64,000 nucleotides of DNA from Roseiflexus sp. RS-1 (lineage in GTDB: Bacteria; Chloroflexota; Chloroflexia; Chloroflexales; Roseiflexaceae): the NCBI RefSeq assembly GCF_000016665.1, contig NC_009523.1, positions 2,666,001-2,730,000 of the forward strand, written 5' to 3'. A program made the translations under genes and the position numbers. The notes beneath the pieces were generated by a model. That model did no database searches. It was not told where the DNA came from and saw only the letters and a list, made by a program, of their open reading frames with translations. Of this stretch, positions 16,845 through 25,432 are shown one piece after another. How positions within the stretch are numbered: position 1 is the stretch's first letter; each line of letters begins with the position of its first letter.

Positions 16845-16873
16845 GCACCGATAGTGCGCTACCATATCGGTGC
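16845..16873. promoter_or_regulatory. Inverted repeat upstream of the glycosyltransferase gene
   Basis: Perfect 9-bp inverted repeat GCACCGATA (16845-16853) and TATCGGTGC (16865-16873) with an 11-nt spacer, 36 bp upstream of ATG 16910. A TATAGT at 16838-16843 directly precedes it and could be a -10. It may be an operator or a leader hairpin. Confidence 0.4.
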
Positions 16874-16909
16874 GTACATGACAGATCGCTCTCAAAACAA
16901 CCGGTGTTT

Positions 16910-18076
16910 ATGAAGATTGTGCTGCTGAGCGCCGAATACCCGCCGATGCCCGGCGGTGTTGGCGACTATACCCGCAATCTGGGGACGGCGCTCCTTCAGC
17001 GGGGGCATGACGTAACCGTACTGACCGGCGTCGGGGGCGATCCGGATGGGCAGCAGAAGGTGCAGGTCGTCCGATTGCCGTTGCGCAGGTGGAACTGGCG
17101 CTGCTGGTATGTTGTACGCCGTGCGCTGGTCGATCTGAAGCCGGATATTCTGCATATTCAGTATCAGACCGGAGCATACGGCATGCATCCGGCGATCAAT
17201 CTGTTACCCTGGCGGTTGCGCTCATGGACGAATCGCCCGCGCATTGTGGCGACGGCGCATGATCTGCTGCCCCCCTATCTGTTTCCGAAGGCTGGTCCGA
17301 TCCGCAATTGGGTTACGCGACGGCTCCTGATCGACGCCGATGCCGCAGTTGCGACGAACGAGGTTGACGCGGCGCTGCTACAGGGCTGGGGCGCGGGACA
17401 GGGACGTCATGTGCTGGCAGCCATCCCTATCGGCGCGAATGTGACCGTTGCGCCGCCGCCCGCCTATGATCGCCAGGCGTGGCGCGCACGTCTGGGCATC
17501 ACACCGGGGAAGACGCTGATCGCCTATTTTGGTCTGATCTCGCGGAGCAAGGGGATCGACACGCTGGTGCAGGCGTTGACGCATCTGCCGGACACCTTTC
17601 GCCTGCTGGTGATCGGTGGTGAAGCGACAGCGCCCCACGACCGCGCCTTTGCCGGTGAGGTACTGAAGCAGATCGCTGATGCGCGGCTGGAAGATCGTGT
17701 TCACACAACCGGGTACTGCGATGAAGCGACGGTTTCAGCACACCTGCTGGCGTCTGATCTGGCTGCGTTGCCGTTCGTCGATGGCGCTTCGTTTCGCCGG
17801 GGGAGCCTGCTGGCGACGCTGGCGCACGGCGTGCCGACGATCACGACGCCCGGCGCCGCTGCTCTCATTGATAAAACCCATGTTCTGCTGACGCCTGCGG
17901 GAGATGCTGCGGCGCTGGCTGATGCCATTGCGCTGCTGGCGAGCGACCCGACGTTGCGGGCGCGTCTGAGCGCCGGTGGCGCAGCGCTGGCAGCACAGTT
18001 TTCCTGGGAAGAGATCGCCCGACGACACGAGGAGGTGTACAGGGAAGTGGTCGAGCGGAAAAAAGCGCCCCGGTGA
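16910..18076 (+). CDS. Glycosyltransferase family 4
   Basis: 388 residues with a GT-B fold. The N-terminal domain begins KIVLLSAEYPPMPGGVGDYT, typical of GT4 acceptor-side domains. The C-terminal domain has FGLISRSKGIDTLV and the ELR-type donor region VDGASFRRGSLLATLAHGVP. Such enzymes transfer a nucleotide-activated sugar to a lipid or polysaccharide acceptor with retention, but the substrates cannot be read from sequence. The start ATG 16910 was preferred to a GTG two codons earlier. It stands alone between divergent and convergent neighbours. Confidence 0.9.
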   Translation: MKIVLLSAEYPPMPGGVGDYTRNLGTALLQRGHDVTVLTGVGGDPDGQQKVQVVRLPLRRWNWRCWYVVRRALVDLKPDILHIQYQTGAYGMHPAINLLPWRLRSWTNRPRIVATAHDLLPPYLFPKAGPIRNWVTRRLLIDADAAVATNEVDAALLQGWGAGQGRHVLAAIPIGANVTVAPPPAYDRQAWRARLGITPGKTLIAYFGLISRSKGIDTLVQALTHLPDTFRLLVIGGEATAPHDRAFAGEVLKQIADARLEDRVHTTGYCDEATVSAHLLASDLAALPFVDGASFRRGSLLATLAHGVPTITTPGAAALIDKTHVLLTPAGDAAALADAIALLASDPTLRARLSAGGAALAAQFSWEEIARRHEEVYREVVERKKAPR

Positions 18077-18087
18077 ACCTTTGCTTT

Positions 18088-19521
18088 TCACCCTTCCACC
18101 TTCACCGGGCGCACCACGTCACGCTGCTGCTCCCCGGAGTGTTGCCCACGCACCAGTGTCGGCACAATCGCCAGCGCCGCCAGGAACGCTGCGACCAGCA
18201 TGGCATCGTGCATACCGGCGACCAGCGCAAACGGCGGAGCGGCGGTGATCGGTTCGTACTGCTGTCCGGCTGCCGCAGTTACCCGTATTGCCCAGATCGC
18301 TCCGGCAATCGCAACCCCGGTTGTCTGCCCAAGCGTGCGCATAACCGCCAGCAGGCTTCCCGCAACGCCCAGGTTCGCCCGCGCAACGCTTCCCATGATC
18401 AGACTGTTGTTCGGCGATTGGAACAGACCGAAACCGGCGCCGATCAGCATCAGGCGCAGCACCACATCCATTTGTGAACTGTCGGTCGTGAGGGTTGCCA
18501 TACTCAACAAACCGGCAGCAGTCAGCGTCAGACCGATGATCCCCAACCAGCGCGCGCCGAACCGATCCGACAATCGCCCGCTGATCGGCGATACGAGGGA
18601 CAGGATCAGCGGTGAAGCGATCAGGGTCAATCCGGTTGTTTGCGGCGAATATCCGAGCGCCTTTTGCAGATAGTAGGGGATCAGAAGGAAATTGAAAGCG
18701 CCTGCCAGAAAGATCAGAAAGGCTGCCATCAAACTGAAACTGAAGGCTGGCGTGCGAAAGAGGCGGAGGTCGATCATCGGCGCCGACGCGCGATATTCCC
18801 ACCACACAAAACAGACCAGCAACGCGCTGCCGCTTCCCAGCGCCGCCAGTGTGCGCCAGTCATCGAAGCCCCAGACCTGCCCCTCGGTCAATGCCAGCAG
18901 CACGAGCAGCAGCCCGATACCCAGCAGCGCTGCGCCGACCAGATCGAACCGTTGCGTGGTATGCGTGCGGTCGGAGGGAAGCGCGTACAATATCAACGCA
19001 ATTGCGGCAATGCCGATTGGGATATTGACGAAAAAGATCGCCTGCCACCCAACTGCATCGATCAGCGCGCCGCCCAGCACTGGACCGGTCAGGATGCCGG
19101 CAGCAACCGCCGTGCCGATATAACCGAGCGCCTGTCCACGTTGAGAGGGCGGGAAAGCTTCCACCAGCAGCGCCGCGCCAACGCCCTGGATCATTGCAGC
19201 GCCGATTGCCTGCAACACGCGAAACCCGACCAGTGCGCCGATGCTCCACGCCAGACCACACAACGCCGAACTGATGGTGAACACGACGAAACCGATCAGG
19301 TAGACGCTCCGTTTGCCGATCATATCGCCCAGACGCCCCATACCCGGCAGCAAACAGGTAATTCCCAGCAAATATGCCAGCACCACCCATTCGACTTCGT
19401 GCAATCCGGCGCCAAACGACTCCTGCAACGTTTTGAGTGCAATGTTGACGATCGAGCCATCGATCGTACTCATGAACACGCCAGTCGCCACCGCCAGCAG
19501 CGCCCACCACTTGCGTTCCAT
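18088..19521 (-). CDS. MFS transporter, DHA2 (14-TMS) family
   Basis: 477 residues, very hydrophobic, with about 14 transmembrane segments. Signatures are the D in MSTIDGSIVNIAL in TM1 and GRLGDMIGKR in the loop after TM2 (motif A), with LGYIGTAVAAGILTGPVLGG as the antiporter motif C region. It belongs to the EmrB/QacA-like drug:proton antiporters; the substrate is unknown. The start lies 11 bp after the era stop, so it is probably cotranscribed with era. The C-terminal residues KVEG plus stop fall in a CACCTTCCACC-type remnant of the heptanucleotide repeats. Confidence 0.92.
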   Translation of the reverse strand: MERKWWALLAVATGVFMSTIDGSIVNIALKTLQESFGAGLHEVEWVVLAYLLGITCLLPGMGRLGDMIGKRSVYLIGFVVFTISSALCGLAWSIGALVGFRVLQAIGAAMIQGVGAALLVEAFPPSQRGQALGYIGTAVAAGILTGPVLGGALIDAVGWQAIFFVNIPIGIAAIALILYALPSDRTHTTQRFDLVGAALLGIGLLLVLLALTEGQVWGFDDWRTLAALGSGSALLVCFVWWEYRASAPMIDLRLFRTPAFSFSLMAAFLIFLAGAFNFLLIPYYLQKALGYSPQTTGLTLIASPLILSLVSPISGRLSDRFGARWLGIIGLTLTAAGLLSMATLTTDSSQMDVVLRLMLIGAGFGLFQSPNNSLIMGSVARANLGVAGSLLAVMRTLGQTTGVAIAGAIWAIRVTAAAGQQYEPITAAPPFALVAGMHDAMLVAAFLAALAIVPTLVRGQHSGEQQRDVVRPVKVEG

Positions 19522-19532
19522 CGCAGTGCTTT

Positions 19533-20888
19533 CTATTCAGTGTATCCGAGCCAGCGAAGCGCATTCGGGTCATCGCGCCAGTGGTCGCGCGCTTTGACCC
19601 ACAGATCGAGATAGACGGGTCGTCCAAGCATGTCCTCAATGGCGAGGCGCGCACCGCTGCCAATCTTCTTGAGCATACTGCCGCCGGCGCCGATCAGGAT
19701 GGCTTTTTGCGACTCGCGTTCAACCAGGATGGTCATCCGAATGTAGGTGATCTTTTCTTTCTCTTCCCACTCTTCGACTTCGACCGCCACGCTGTGGGGC
19801 ACTTCCTGCTGCGTATGGCGCAAGACCTGCTCGCGCACCAGTTCGGCAGCCAGTTCGCGTTCGCTCTGATCGGTCACCTGTCCTTCCGGGTAGAGGGGCG
19901 GACCTTCCGGCAGCAGGCGCACAATCTCGTCCACCAGGGCATCGAGACCCTGACCGCGCAACGCCGAGACGGCGACTTCCATATCCCATGGGGCAAGGGC
20001 ACGGTACGCTTGCAGGTGTTCATTCCCGGATCTGGTGGGGAGGTCGATCTTGTTGAGCACCAGCATGCGACGCGCCTGCGCTTTGCGCACCAGCGCGGCA
20101 ATCCGTTCATCGAGGCTTCCCGGCGGGCGCGAGATATCCACTACCATGCAGACCACATCGGCGTCGGGGATGGCGCGGCGTGCCTGTTTGACCATATACG
20201 CGCCAAGGCGGTTACGCGGCTCGTGGATGCCGGGTGTATCCACAAAAACGATCTGGGCATCAGGACGACTCAGAATCCCGCGAATGGCAGTGCGCGTTGT
20301 TTGCGGCTTGGGAGAAACGATAGCGACCTTTTGCCCGAGCAGCGCATTGAGCAGCGTCGATTTGCCAACGTTGGGGCGTCCGACCAGCGCAACGAACCCG
20401 GAGCGATGGGGACCTTCGGGCATCATCGGGCGCGTGGCAGGCGGCAGAGCGGTTGCCGGTTCTTCCCCGTCGTCCTGACGCTCCTCGTCGCGTTGAACCA
20501 GGAAATGCGCCAGGCGTTCCAGGCGATGTTCCAGTTCGAACTCATCGGCTGGCAGCACCTCGAACCCCAGCAACTGCTCGTCCGGGTCGAAATCGAGGAT
20601 GGCTGGCTCCTCCAGCGGTTGCACCGACGCCGGTTCTTCACCGACGAGGTTGACGGTCAGCGTGCGTTCCGACGCATCGAACGACACCTGTGGATGCGCC
20701 AGCGCCTGGGTCAGGTCATCATCGTTGATCGATTCGTCCAGGGCAAGTTCGATGCCGATAATCTGCCCCTGCGCATCGAGCAGGAGCGTGGCATCGCATT
20801 CACTTTCGAGCGAGGCGTCTTCTTCGGCGGTTTCGATGAAGCGCCAGAAGAGAGTCCCGGCGTCCGGGTCATAGAGAAGAGTGATCAT
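19533..20888 (-). CDS. era: GTPase Era with N-terminal DUF2283-like extension
   Basis: 451 residues against about 300 for usual Era. The GTPase begins at ~residue 163: G1 is GRPNVGKST (170-178), G3 DTPGIHEP, G4 NKID, followed by the Era KH region with GAGGSMLKKIGSGAR and LDLWVKARDHW. Era binds 16S rRNA and assists 30S maturation. The N-terminal ~115 residues contain two similar units (about 2-50 and 66-112), each with a stretch like LLDAQGQIIGIEL, which resembles DUF2283; a disordered acidic linker follows. There is no ribosome binding site noted at an internal Era start, so the fusion seems real. Confidence 0.93.
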   Translation of the reverse strand: MITLLYDPDAGTLFWRFIETAEEDASLESECDATLLLDAQGQIIGIELALDESINDDDLTQALAHPQVSFDASERTLTVNLVGEEPASVQPLEEPAILDFDPDEQLLGFEVLPADEFELEHRLERLAHFLVQRDEERQDDGEEPATALPPATRPMMPEGPHRSGFVALVGRPNVGKSTLLNALLGQKVAIVSPKPQTTRTAIRGILSRPDAQIVFVDTPGIHEPRNRLGAYMVKQARRAIPDADVVCMVVDISRPPGSLDERIAALVRKAQARRMLVLNKIDLPTRSGNEHLQAYRALAPWDMEVAVSALRGQGLDALVDEIVRLLPEGPPLYPEGQVTDQSERELAAELVREQVLRHTQQEVPHSVAVEVEEWEEKEKITYIRMTILVERESQKAILIGAGGSMLKKIGSGARLAIEDMLGRPVYLDLWVKARDHWRDDPNALRWLGYTE

Positions 20889-20919
20889 GGTGTATAACTT
20901 TGCGGATCAGGCAGGAGTC

Positions 20920-21843
20920 TTAGCACAGATTGTCTCTCCATAATTTTTCGACCAGTTCCATGATTTCAAGGAATATCTCGCTTCTTTCTGAACAGTCTTC
21001 TCTTGTTTGAACTTTTTCTTTTATTGCCCTGATCTTTCTTTCTATCTCGATATCTGCACTTGTATCCGATACGGCTTTAAGAAACTCTATCCAATGAGAT
21101 ATTTTGATACCAAGATAAGATCTGTCCTTTAGTGAGTTGATGTATTGATTGATAATATTTGTTCTTGCTATCCTTCCGAAATTTCCTCCTTTATCCTCCT
21201 CTGCCTCGTCAGCTGCCTCCTGTCTGATGTCAGGATGGTGTTTTGTGTCTTTGGGAGTGCGAATGTTTGGGTTTTTATTTCTTTGCTTTCTCGATTCTTG
21301 CCAGTAGAAATTGCGGTACTCCGCAACATATCTTGCAGATTCAATCCATGGTTGAAATAGTTTGGGGGCTCCTGATACCACATCAGAGAGAATCCAGGGA
21401 ACTATCACGAGCAAGTCAGCATCGGCGCATGCAGCTGGGGTTATCTGATACCTGAAACTTGGTTCGCCTTCCTTGCTAAGAATATACCACGATTTGAGTT
21501 CTATCCCAAAGAGGATATCTTTACTCTTAGGTTCTTCTCCACCCGCCGTTCTTATAAGCAAAACGTCAGGGAAATTTTGGGGTTGTCTGACGAAGGAGTA
21601 AGGAAAGTATTTTGCATCCTTGTCCCATATTTCTCTCATCCTGTTCAAGGTTTCAACGATCTGTGTTTCCAGAATGCCAGAAAAAAGCGCGCCTACTGAA
21701 AATATTTCGGTTACATTTACTCCTCTAATTGACAGATCAGACTGGAAGTGGTTTGGAATTGAGTACAGTAGAGACTTTGTCGAGTCCCAAACATCAAAGT
21801 ACCGCCAACTTGTATCAGGTATAACTCGCTGTGGTATTTCCAT
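20920..21843 (-). CDS. Type II restriction endonuclease (PD-(D/E)XK)
   Basis: 307 residues. The PD-(D/E)XK signature is visible as FPDVLL (D93) and GIELKSW (E115, K117). The rest shows no known subfamily motif. The gene overlaps the methyltransferase stop by one base (TGATG), so it is translationally coupled to it. Base composition is clearly more AT-rich than the flanking genes, with codons such as AAA, AAT and ATA common, which points to recent transfer. The recognition sequence is unknown. Confidence 0.8.
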   Translation of the reverse strand: MEIPQRVIPDTSWRYFDVWDSTKSLLYSIPNHFQSDLSIRGVNVTEIFSVGALFSGILETQIVETLNRMREIWDKDAKYFPYSFVRQPQNFPDVLLIRTAGGEEPKSKDILFGIELKSWYILSKEGEPSFRYQITPAACADADLLVIVPWILSDVVSGAPKLFQPWIESARYVAEYRNFYWQESRKQRNKNPNIRTPKDTKHHPDIRQEAADEAEEDKGGNFGRIARTNIINQYINSLKDRSYLGIKISHWIEFLKAVSDTSADIEIERKIRAIKEKVQTREDCSERSEIFLEIMELVEKLWRDNLC

Positions 21844-22889
21844 CAGTTGACCTCATATTGAGTCAGATGTTCAAGTAGGAGAGGTTGTTGTCTGGCTTTT
21901 TGAACTTGCTCTTCCATCCTGGAAACCGCCATTTTGAAAATATGTTCATCAATTTCTGCACAATAGGCTATTCGGGACATCAGGCAGGAAACCAACCCTG
22001 CTGTGCAAAGACCGCCAAAAGGTTCCCATATAACATCTCCTGGATTAGAAGAGGCTTCAATGATAAGTTCAATCAACTTGATTGGCTTTTGATTCAAGTG
22101 AGCATACTTCCCTGATCCTCGTATTCTAAGTCTTTCTTCGTTATGGAGAGGAGGATGATTCCAGACATTAGTTACTCCATATCTCCCTTTGAATGTAGGG
22201 AATATTCTTTTATATTCATCCTGATTTGCTGGTCTTTTTCCGTCAAATGAAAAATAAGGCCTTCCTTTGGGGTTGCCGTATTTGTTGGCGTATTTGACCA
22301 TTCGTTCGAATATTTCAGGTGGAGGAGCGTACCATAAATGATCTCGTGTAAAATACTTTCTCGATGCGGCATTTATTACCCCGCAAGCCTCATTGGTTTT
22401 GTACATTGGCAAACCTGTTCTTTCCCATTCATTTCTCAGCCATTCTTTCAAACTTAATAATTCTCCTTCATGGTAAAATTCTGCACGTCGAACATATTGT
22501 ACGCAGACCTCTGTAACGACCGGAAAACCTTTCAAGACCGGCAAATTACAATTGCCGGCAATATGTTGAATACCCTTATTCCAGATATTGCACCCAACAT
22601 ACTCCCAGCCATGCTCGTCGAGCACTGGATGTACGATCGCCCATCCAATCTCGGTGTTCCAGAACCAGAGCGTTGTGCCGGGTCTGGAGTAGCGCGACCA
22701 CGATTGGATATGACCGAGATACCACGCTTTCAGTTCCGCAGGTTCTCTGGCGTCGCCCTTAAACCCTGACACCCCATATCCGCCATCAGAAATAATGACA
22801 TCGGGAGTTGGCCAATCCTGGTAAACGAGAGCAGCGTCTTGATGGTAGATGGTAACATTTTCTAATGTGAATATGCGTTGTTCAGCCAT
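21843..22889 (-). CDS. DNA methyltransferase, beta-class, with DGGY catalytic motif
   Basis: 348 residues. Motif IV comes first as ISDGGYGV (D35-Y38) and the SAM-binding motif I near the C-terminus as WEPFGGLCTAG; motif X is HLNQKPIKLIE. This order is the beta-class of amino-methyltransferases. Motif IV is usually DPPY or SPPY; here both prolines are replaced by Gly, yet the flanking segments (ELKAWYLGHIQSWS, LWFWNTEIGWA) are well formed. Whether it modifies adenine N6 or cytosine N4 cannot be told. It precedes the restriction endonuclease. AT-rich like its partner. Confidence 0.88.
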   Translation of the reverse strand: MAEQRIFTLENVTIYHQDAALVYQDWPTPDVIISDGGYGVSGFKGDAREPAELKAWYLGHIQSWSRYSRPGTTLWFWNTEIGWAIVHPVLDEHGWEYVGCNIWNKGIQHIAGNCNLPVLKGFPVVTEVCVQYVRRAEFYHEGELLSLKEWLRNEWERTGLPMYKTNEACGVINAASRKYFTRDHLWYAPPPEIFERMVKYANKYGNPKGRPYFSFDGKRPANQDEYKRIFPTFKGRYGVTNVWNHPPLHNEERLRIRGSGKYAHLNQKPIKLIELIIEASSNPGDVIWEPFGGLCTAGLVSCLMSRIAYCAEIDEHIFKMAVSRMEEQVQKARQQPLLLEHLTQYEVN

Positions 22890-22897
22890 GTCCTGCC

Positions 22898-22912
22898 TTT
22901 GATACGATCAAA
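22898..22912. promoter_or_regulatory. Candidate operator upstream of the R-M operon
   Basis: Inverted repeat TTTGAT-ACG-ATCAAA (22898-22912), 8 bp upstream of the methyltransferase ATG. R-M systems are often autoregulated at such sites; no separate C-protein gene is present, so the methyltransferase itself would be the candidate binder. Confidence 0.35.
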
Positions 22913-22961
22913 TAGGAGCGACAACGACATTCATTGCCGCAAAATGATTATAGGAGCATCT

Positions 22962-23846
22962 TTACCGCTGTTCAACAACGCACGGTCCCGGCGTTGCAAT
23001 CACGGTGATCTGCTCGAATTCGAGCAGGCGGAGAAACTGCTCCATCGAGCGTTTGGCTTCATCGGCGGCGCGCTGCATGATGCCATTTTCGCATGCCGCT
23101 GCCAGAATCTGGCGTTCCGCCTCCTGGCGCGCCTGCGTCTCCAGGTTCGGATCCTGTCCGCCGGTCAGTTGGGTGAGCAGGCGTGTCTGGCGGTCGTAGA
23201 CGCGGGTGCGTTCGTTGTTCAGGCGCGCGCTGAAAATTTCGGAGGCGGGAAGGGTAAGCGTGACGCTGGCGCCATCAGGCGAAATGATGATGTCGCGCTC
23301 GGTCAGTTTGCTCAGATCGACCCCGGCAACCACATCGCCGCTGGCGATCAGCAGCAGGCGCTCGCCAAGGAGCGCGTCGAGCGGATCACCCCGCGCTGTT
23401 GAAGCTTCGACCACCCGCTCGATAGAGAAACGCTGCGTTTCCAGGCGGTTGAGGTTCTTCATCTGCTGAATCGCGCCGCCCCGATCACGGATTGTCGGCG
23501 TGGGGGTTGCAATCACCTGCAAGACCTGCTGCGGCACATTCGGCGCAAATGTCGCAACGACCTGTTGCCAGAAGAGCATAAGCAGCAGCACGACGGTGAT
23601 GGCGCCGAGCGCCACGTACAGCGCCGTCGCCGCGCATCCTCCTCCCGCCAGCGGCACACCGTAGCGAACCGTTCTGACCGGGTCATACGGGAGATACAGC
23701 GGCTCCTCTTCGATTACATCGTCCACATCTTCACCGCGCGCGCGGCGCAGGCGACGCTCCATCAGCGACTCGCGGCGCAGTTCCCGGCGGCGGAGCGGAC
23801 GCGGTCGTTCCTCCTCTTCTTCGGTTTCGTCATCGTGGCGAGGCAT
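22962..23846 (-). CDS. DUF4230-like membrane protein
   Basis: 294 residues. The N-terminal ~80 residues are strongly charged (acidic and Arg-rich), then a transmembrane segment at about 72-96, then an extracytoplasmic domain with LNRLETQRFSIERVV and IASGDVVAGVDLSKL, which match the DUF4230 pattern. The last ~80 residues are helical (TQARQEAERQIL...). Function of the family is unknown. It is the last gene of the coaX-ubiE-DUF4230 run, 18 bp after ubiE. Confidence 0.8.
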   Translation of the reverse strand: MPRHDDETEEEEERPRPLRRRELRRESLMERRLRRARGEDVDDVIEEEPLYLPYDPVRTVRYGVPLAGGGCAATALYVALGAITVVLLLMLFWQQVVATFAPNVPQQVLQVIATPTPTIRDRGGAIQQMKNLNRLETQRFSIERVVEASTARGDPLDALLGERLLLIASGDVVAGVDLSKLTERDIIISPDGASVTLTLPASEIFSARLNNERTRVYDRQTRLLTQLTGGQDPNLETQARQEAERQILAAACENGIMQRAADEAKRSMEQFLRLLEFEQITVIATPGPCVVEQR

Positions 23847-23864
23847 AGCGACCTCCGGGCAGTG

Positions 23865-24581
23865 TTACCCGCGTTTGATGCCGGTATGGATGGCGGCCGC
23901 CCCCAACCCCACCAGGCGGTACGTCACGTCGCTCCAGCCGGCTGCGCGCATGATCTGCGCCAGTTCTTCCGGCGGCGGGAAAATGCGCGCCGACTGCGGC
24001 AGGTAGGTGTAGGCTTCAGGATCGGCGCCGAGCGCGCGCGCCATCAACGGCACAATCCGCTGGAAATAGAACCAGTGTCCTGCTCGCAGCAGCGGGTGGC
24101 GCGGGCGGGCGACTTCCAGGCACGCGACGGTTGCACCGACACGCGCGACCCGCCACATTTCGCGGAATGCTGCGGCAATGTCGGTCACATTCCGCAGGGT
24201 AAAGCCGGTTGTGATGGCGTCGAAACTCTCATCGGCGAACGGCAGCTTCAGTGCGTCACCCGCCACAAACACTGCGCGTCTGTCCCTGATCTTGGGGAGA
24301 CCAGCGCGCATCATCGGCACGGTAAAATCCACCCCGACCGCCAGTCCGTCCGGCATCCACGCCGTCAGTTCCACCAGGAAGTCGCCGGTGCCGGTGCCAA
24401 TATCGAGCGCGCGACCGCAACTCGGCGGCGCGGCAAGGGCAACCGTCGTCGCGCGCCACTCCCGGTCCAACCCCAGGGTTATGATGCCGTTCATGGTATC
24501 GTAGCCGGGCGCAATCCGGCTGAACATCCGCTCGACATATTCGGCTTTTTTGTCGGGCGGCGGTAACACTGTTGTGCTCAT
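23865..24581 (-). CDS. ubiE: Demethylmenaquinone/ubiquinone methyltransferase UbiE/MenG
   Basis: 238 residues, close to the family length. Signatures: YVERMFSRIAPGYDTMN at the N-terminus, SAM-binding ALDIGTGTGDFL, and the C-terminal-half GFTLRNVTD. The enzyme C-methylates the quinone ring in the last step of menaquinone synthesis, which is the likely role in Chloroflexota. Its ATG overlaps the coaX stop by 4 bp, so it is translationally coupled. Confidence 0.95.
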   Translation of the reverse strand: MSTTVLPPPDKKAEYVERMFSRIAPGYDTMNGIITLGLDREWRATTVALAAPPSCGRALDIGTGTGDFLVELTAWMPDGLAVGVDFTVPMMRAGLPKIRDRRAVFVAGDALKLPFADESFDAITTGFTLRNVTDIAAAFREMWRVARVGATVACLEVARPRHPLLRAGHWFYFQRIVPLMARALGADPEAYTYLPQSARIFPPPEELAQIMRAAGWSDVTYRLVGLGAAAIHTGIKRG

Positions 24582-25345
24582 GAGCGATTCATTTCGTAGA
24601 TCAGTCGCAATCCTTCCAGCGTAAGATACGGTTCAACCGTGGTAATGGCTTCAGTTTCGGCGGCGATCAATTCCGCCAATCCCCCCGTAGCCACCACCGG
24701 GCAGGATGTGCCCAGTTCAGCCTGCATTCGATTCACCAATCCCTCGACCAGCCCGGCATATCCCAGGATGACACCCGACTGCATATGATGGATCGTATTC
24801 TTCCCGATAACACTCGGCGGACGCACCAGTTCGACCTGATAGAGCTTCGCCGCCAGGCGGAAGAGCGCATCGGCGGAAATGCCGATGCCGGGAGCAATCG
24901 CACCGCCGATATACTCGCCATCGGCGGTGATCACATCGAAGGTGGTGGCCGTGCCGAATGCCAGCACAATGACCGGACCGCCATACCGGCGGAAGGCTGC
25001 CAGCGAGTTGGCGATCCGGTCGGCGCCAAGCTCAGCAGGCGTATCGACGTTGTAGCGCAGCCCGGTTGGCGTTGTTGCGTTGACCATCAGCGGCTCGACA
25101 CGGAAGTAGGTGCGGCACAGCGTGCGGAACTCACCGGTCAGCGGCGGCACCACGCACGAGATGGCGCACCCATCAATCTCACGCGGATCGATGCCGCCAA
25201 GGTCGAACAGATTGTGCAAGAGCACCAGGTATTCGTCAGCAAGCCGATGGCGTTCCGTCGTAACACGCCAGTGCGCCGTGAGACGCTCATCCTGATAGAC
25301 GCCGATTTTGATATTCGTGTTGCCAATGTCGATCGTGAGCAGCAT
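24578..25345 (-). CDS. coaX: Type III pantothenate kinase
   Basis: 255 residues. The ATP-binding DIGNTNIKIGVY at the start, the ELGADRIANS motif and FGTATTFDV are the signatures of CoaX, which phosphorylates pantothenate in the first step of CoA synthesis. The length is normal. It is the first gene of the coaX-ubiE-DUF4230 run. Confidence 0.96.
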   Translation of the reverse strand: MLLTIDIGNTNIKIGVYQDERLTAHWRVTTERHRLADEYLVLLHNLFDLGGIDPREIDGCAISCVVPPLTGEFRTLCRTYFRVEPLMVNATTPTGLRYNVDTPAELGADRIANSLAAFRRYGGPVIVLAFGTATTFDVITADGEYIGGAIAPGIGISADALFRLAAKLYQVELVRPPSVIGKNTIHHMQSGVILGYAGLVEGLVNRMQAELGTSCPVVATGGLAELIAAETEAITTVEPYLTLEGLRLIYEMNRS

Positions 25346-25432
25346 AGATCACCAGTTCTGCATTCATTGCACTATGCCATTCTGTGACGCGCTCATTGTT
25401 CGGCGCTCCATCGTGGATCGGGCAACGATACC

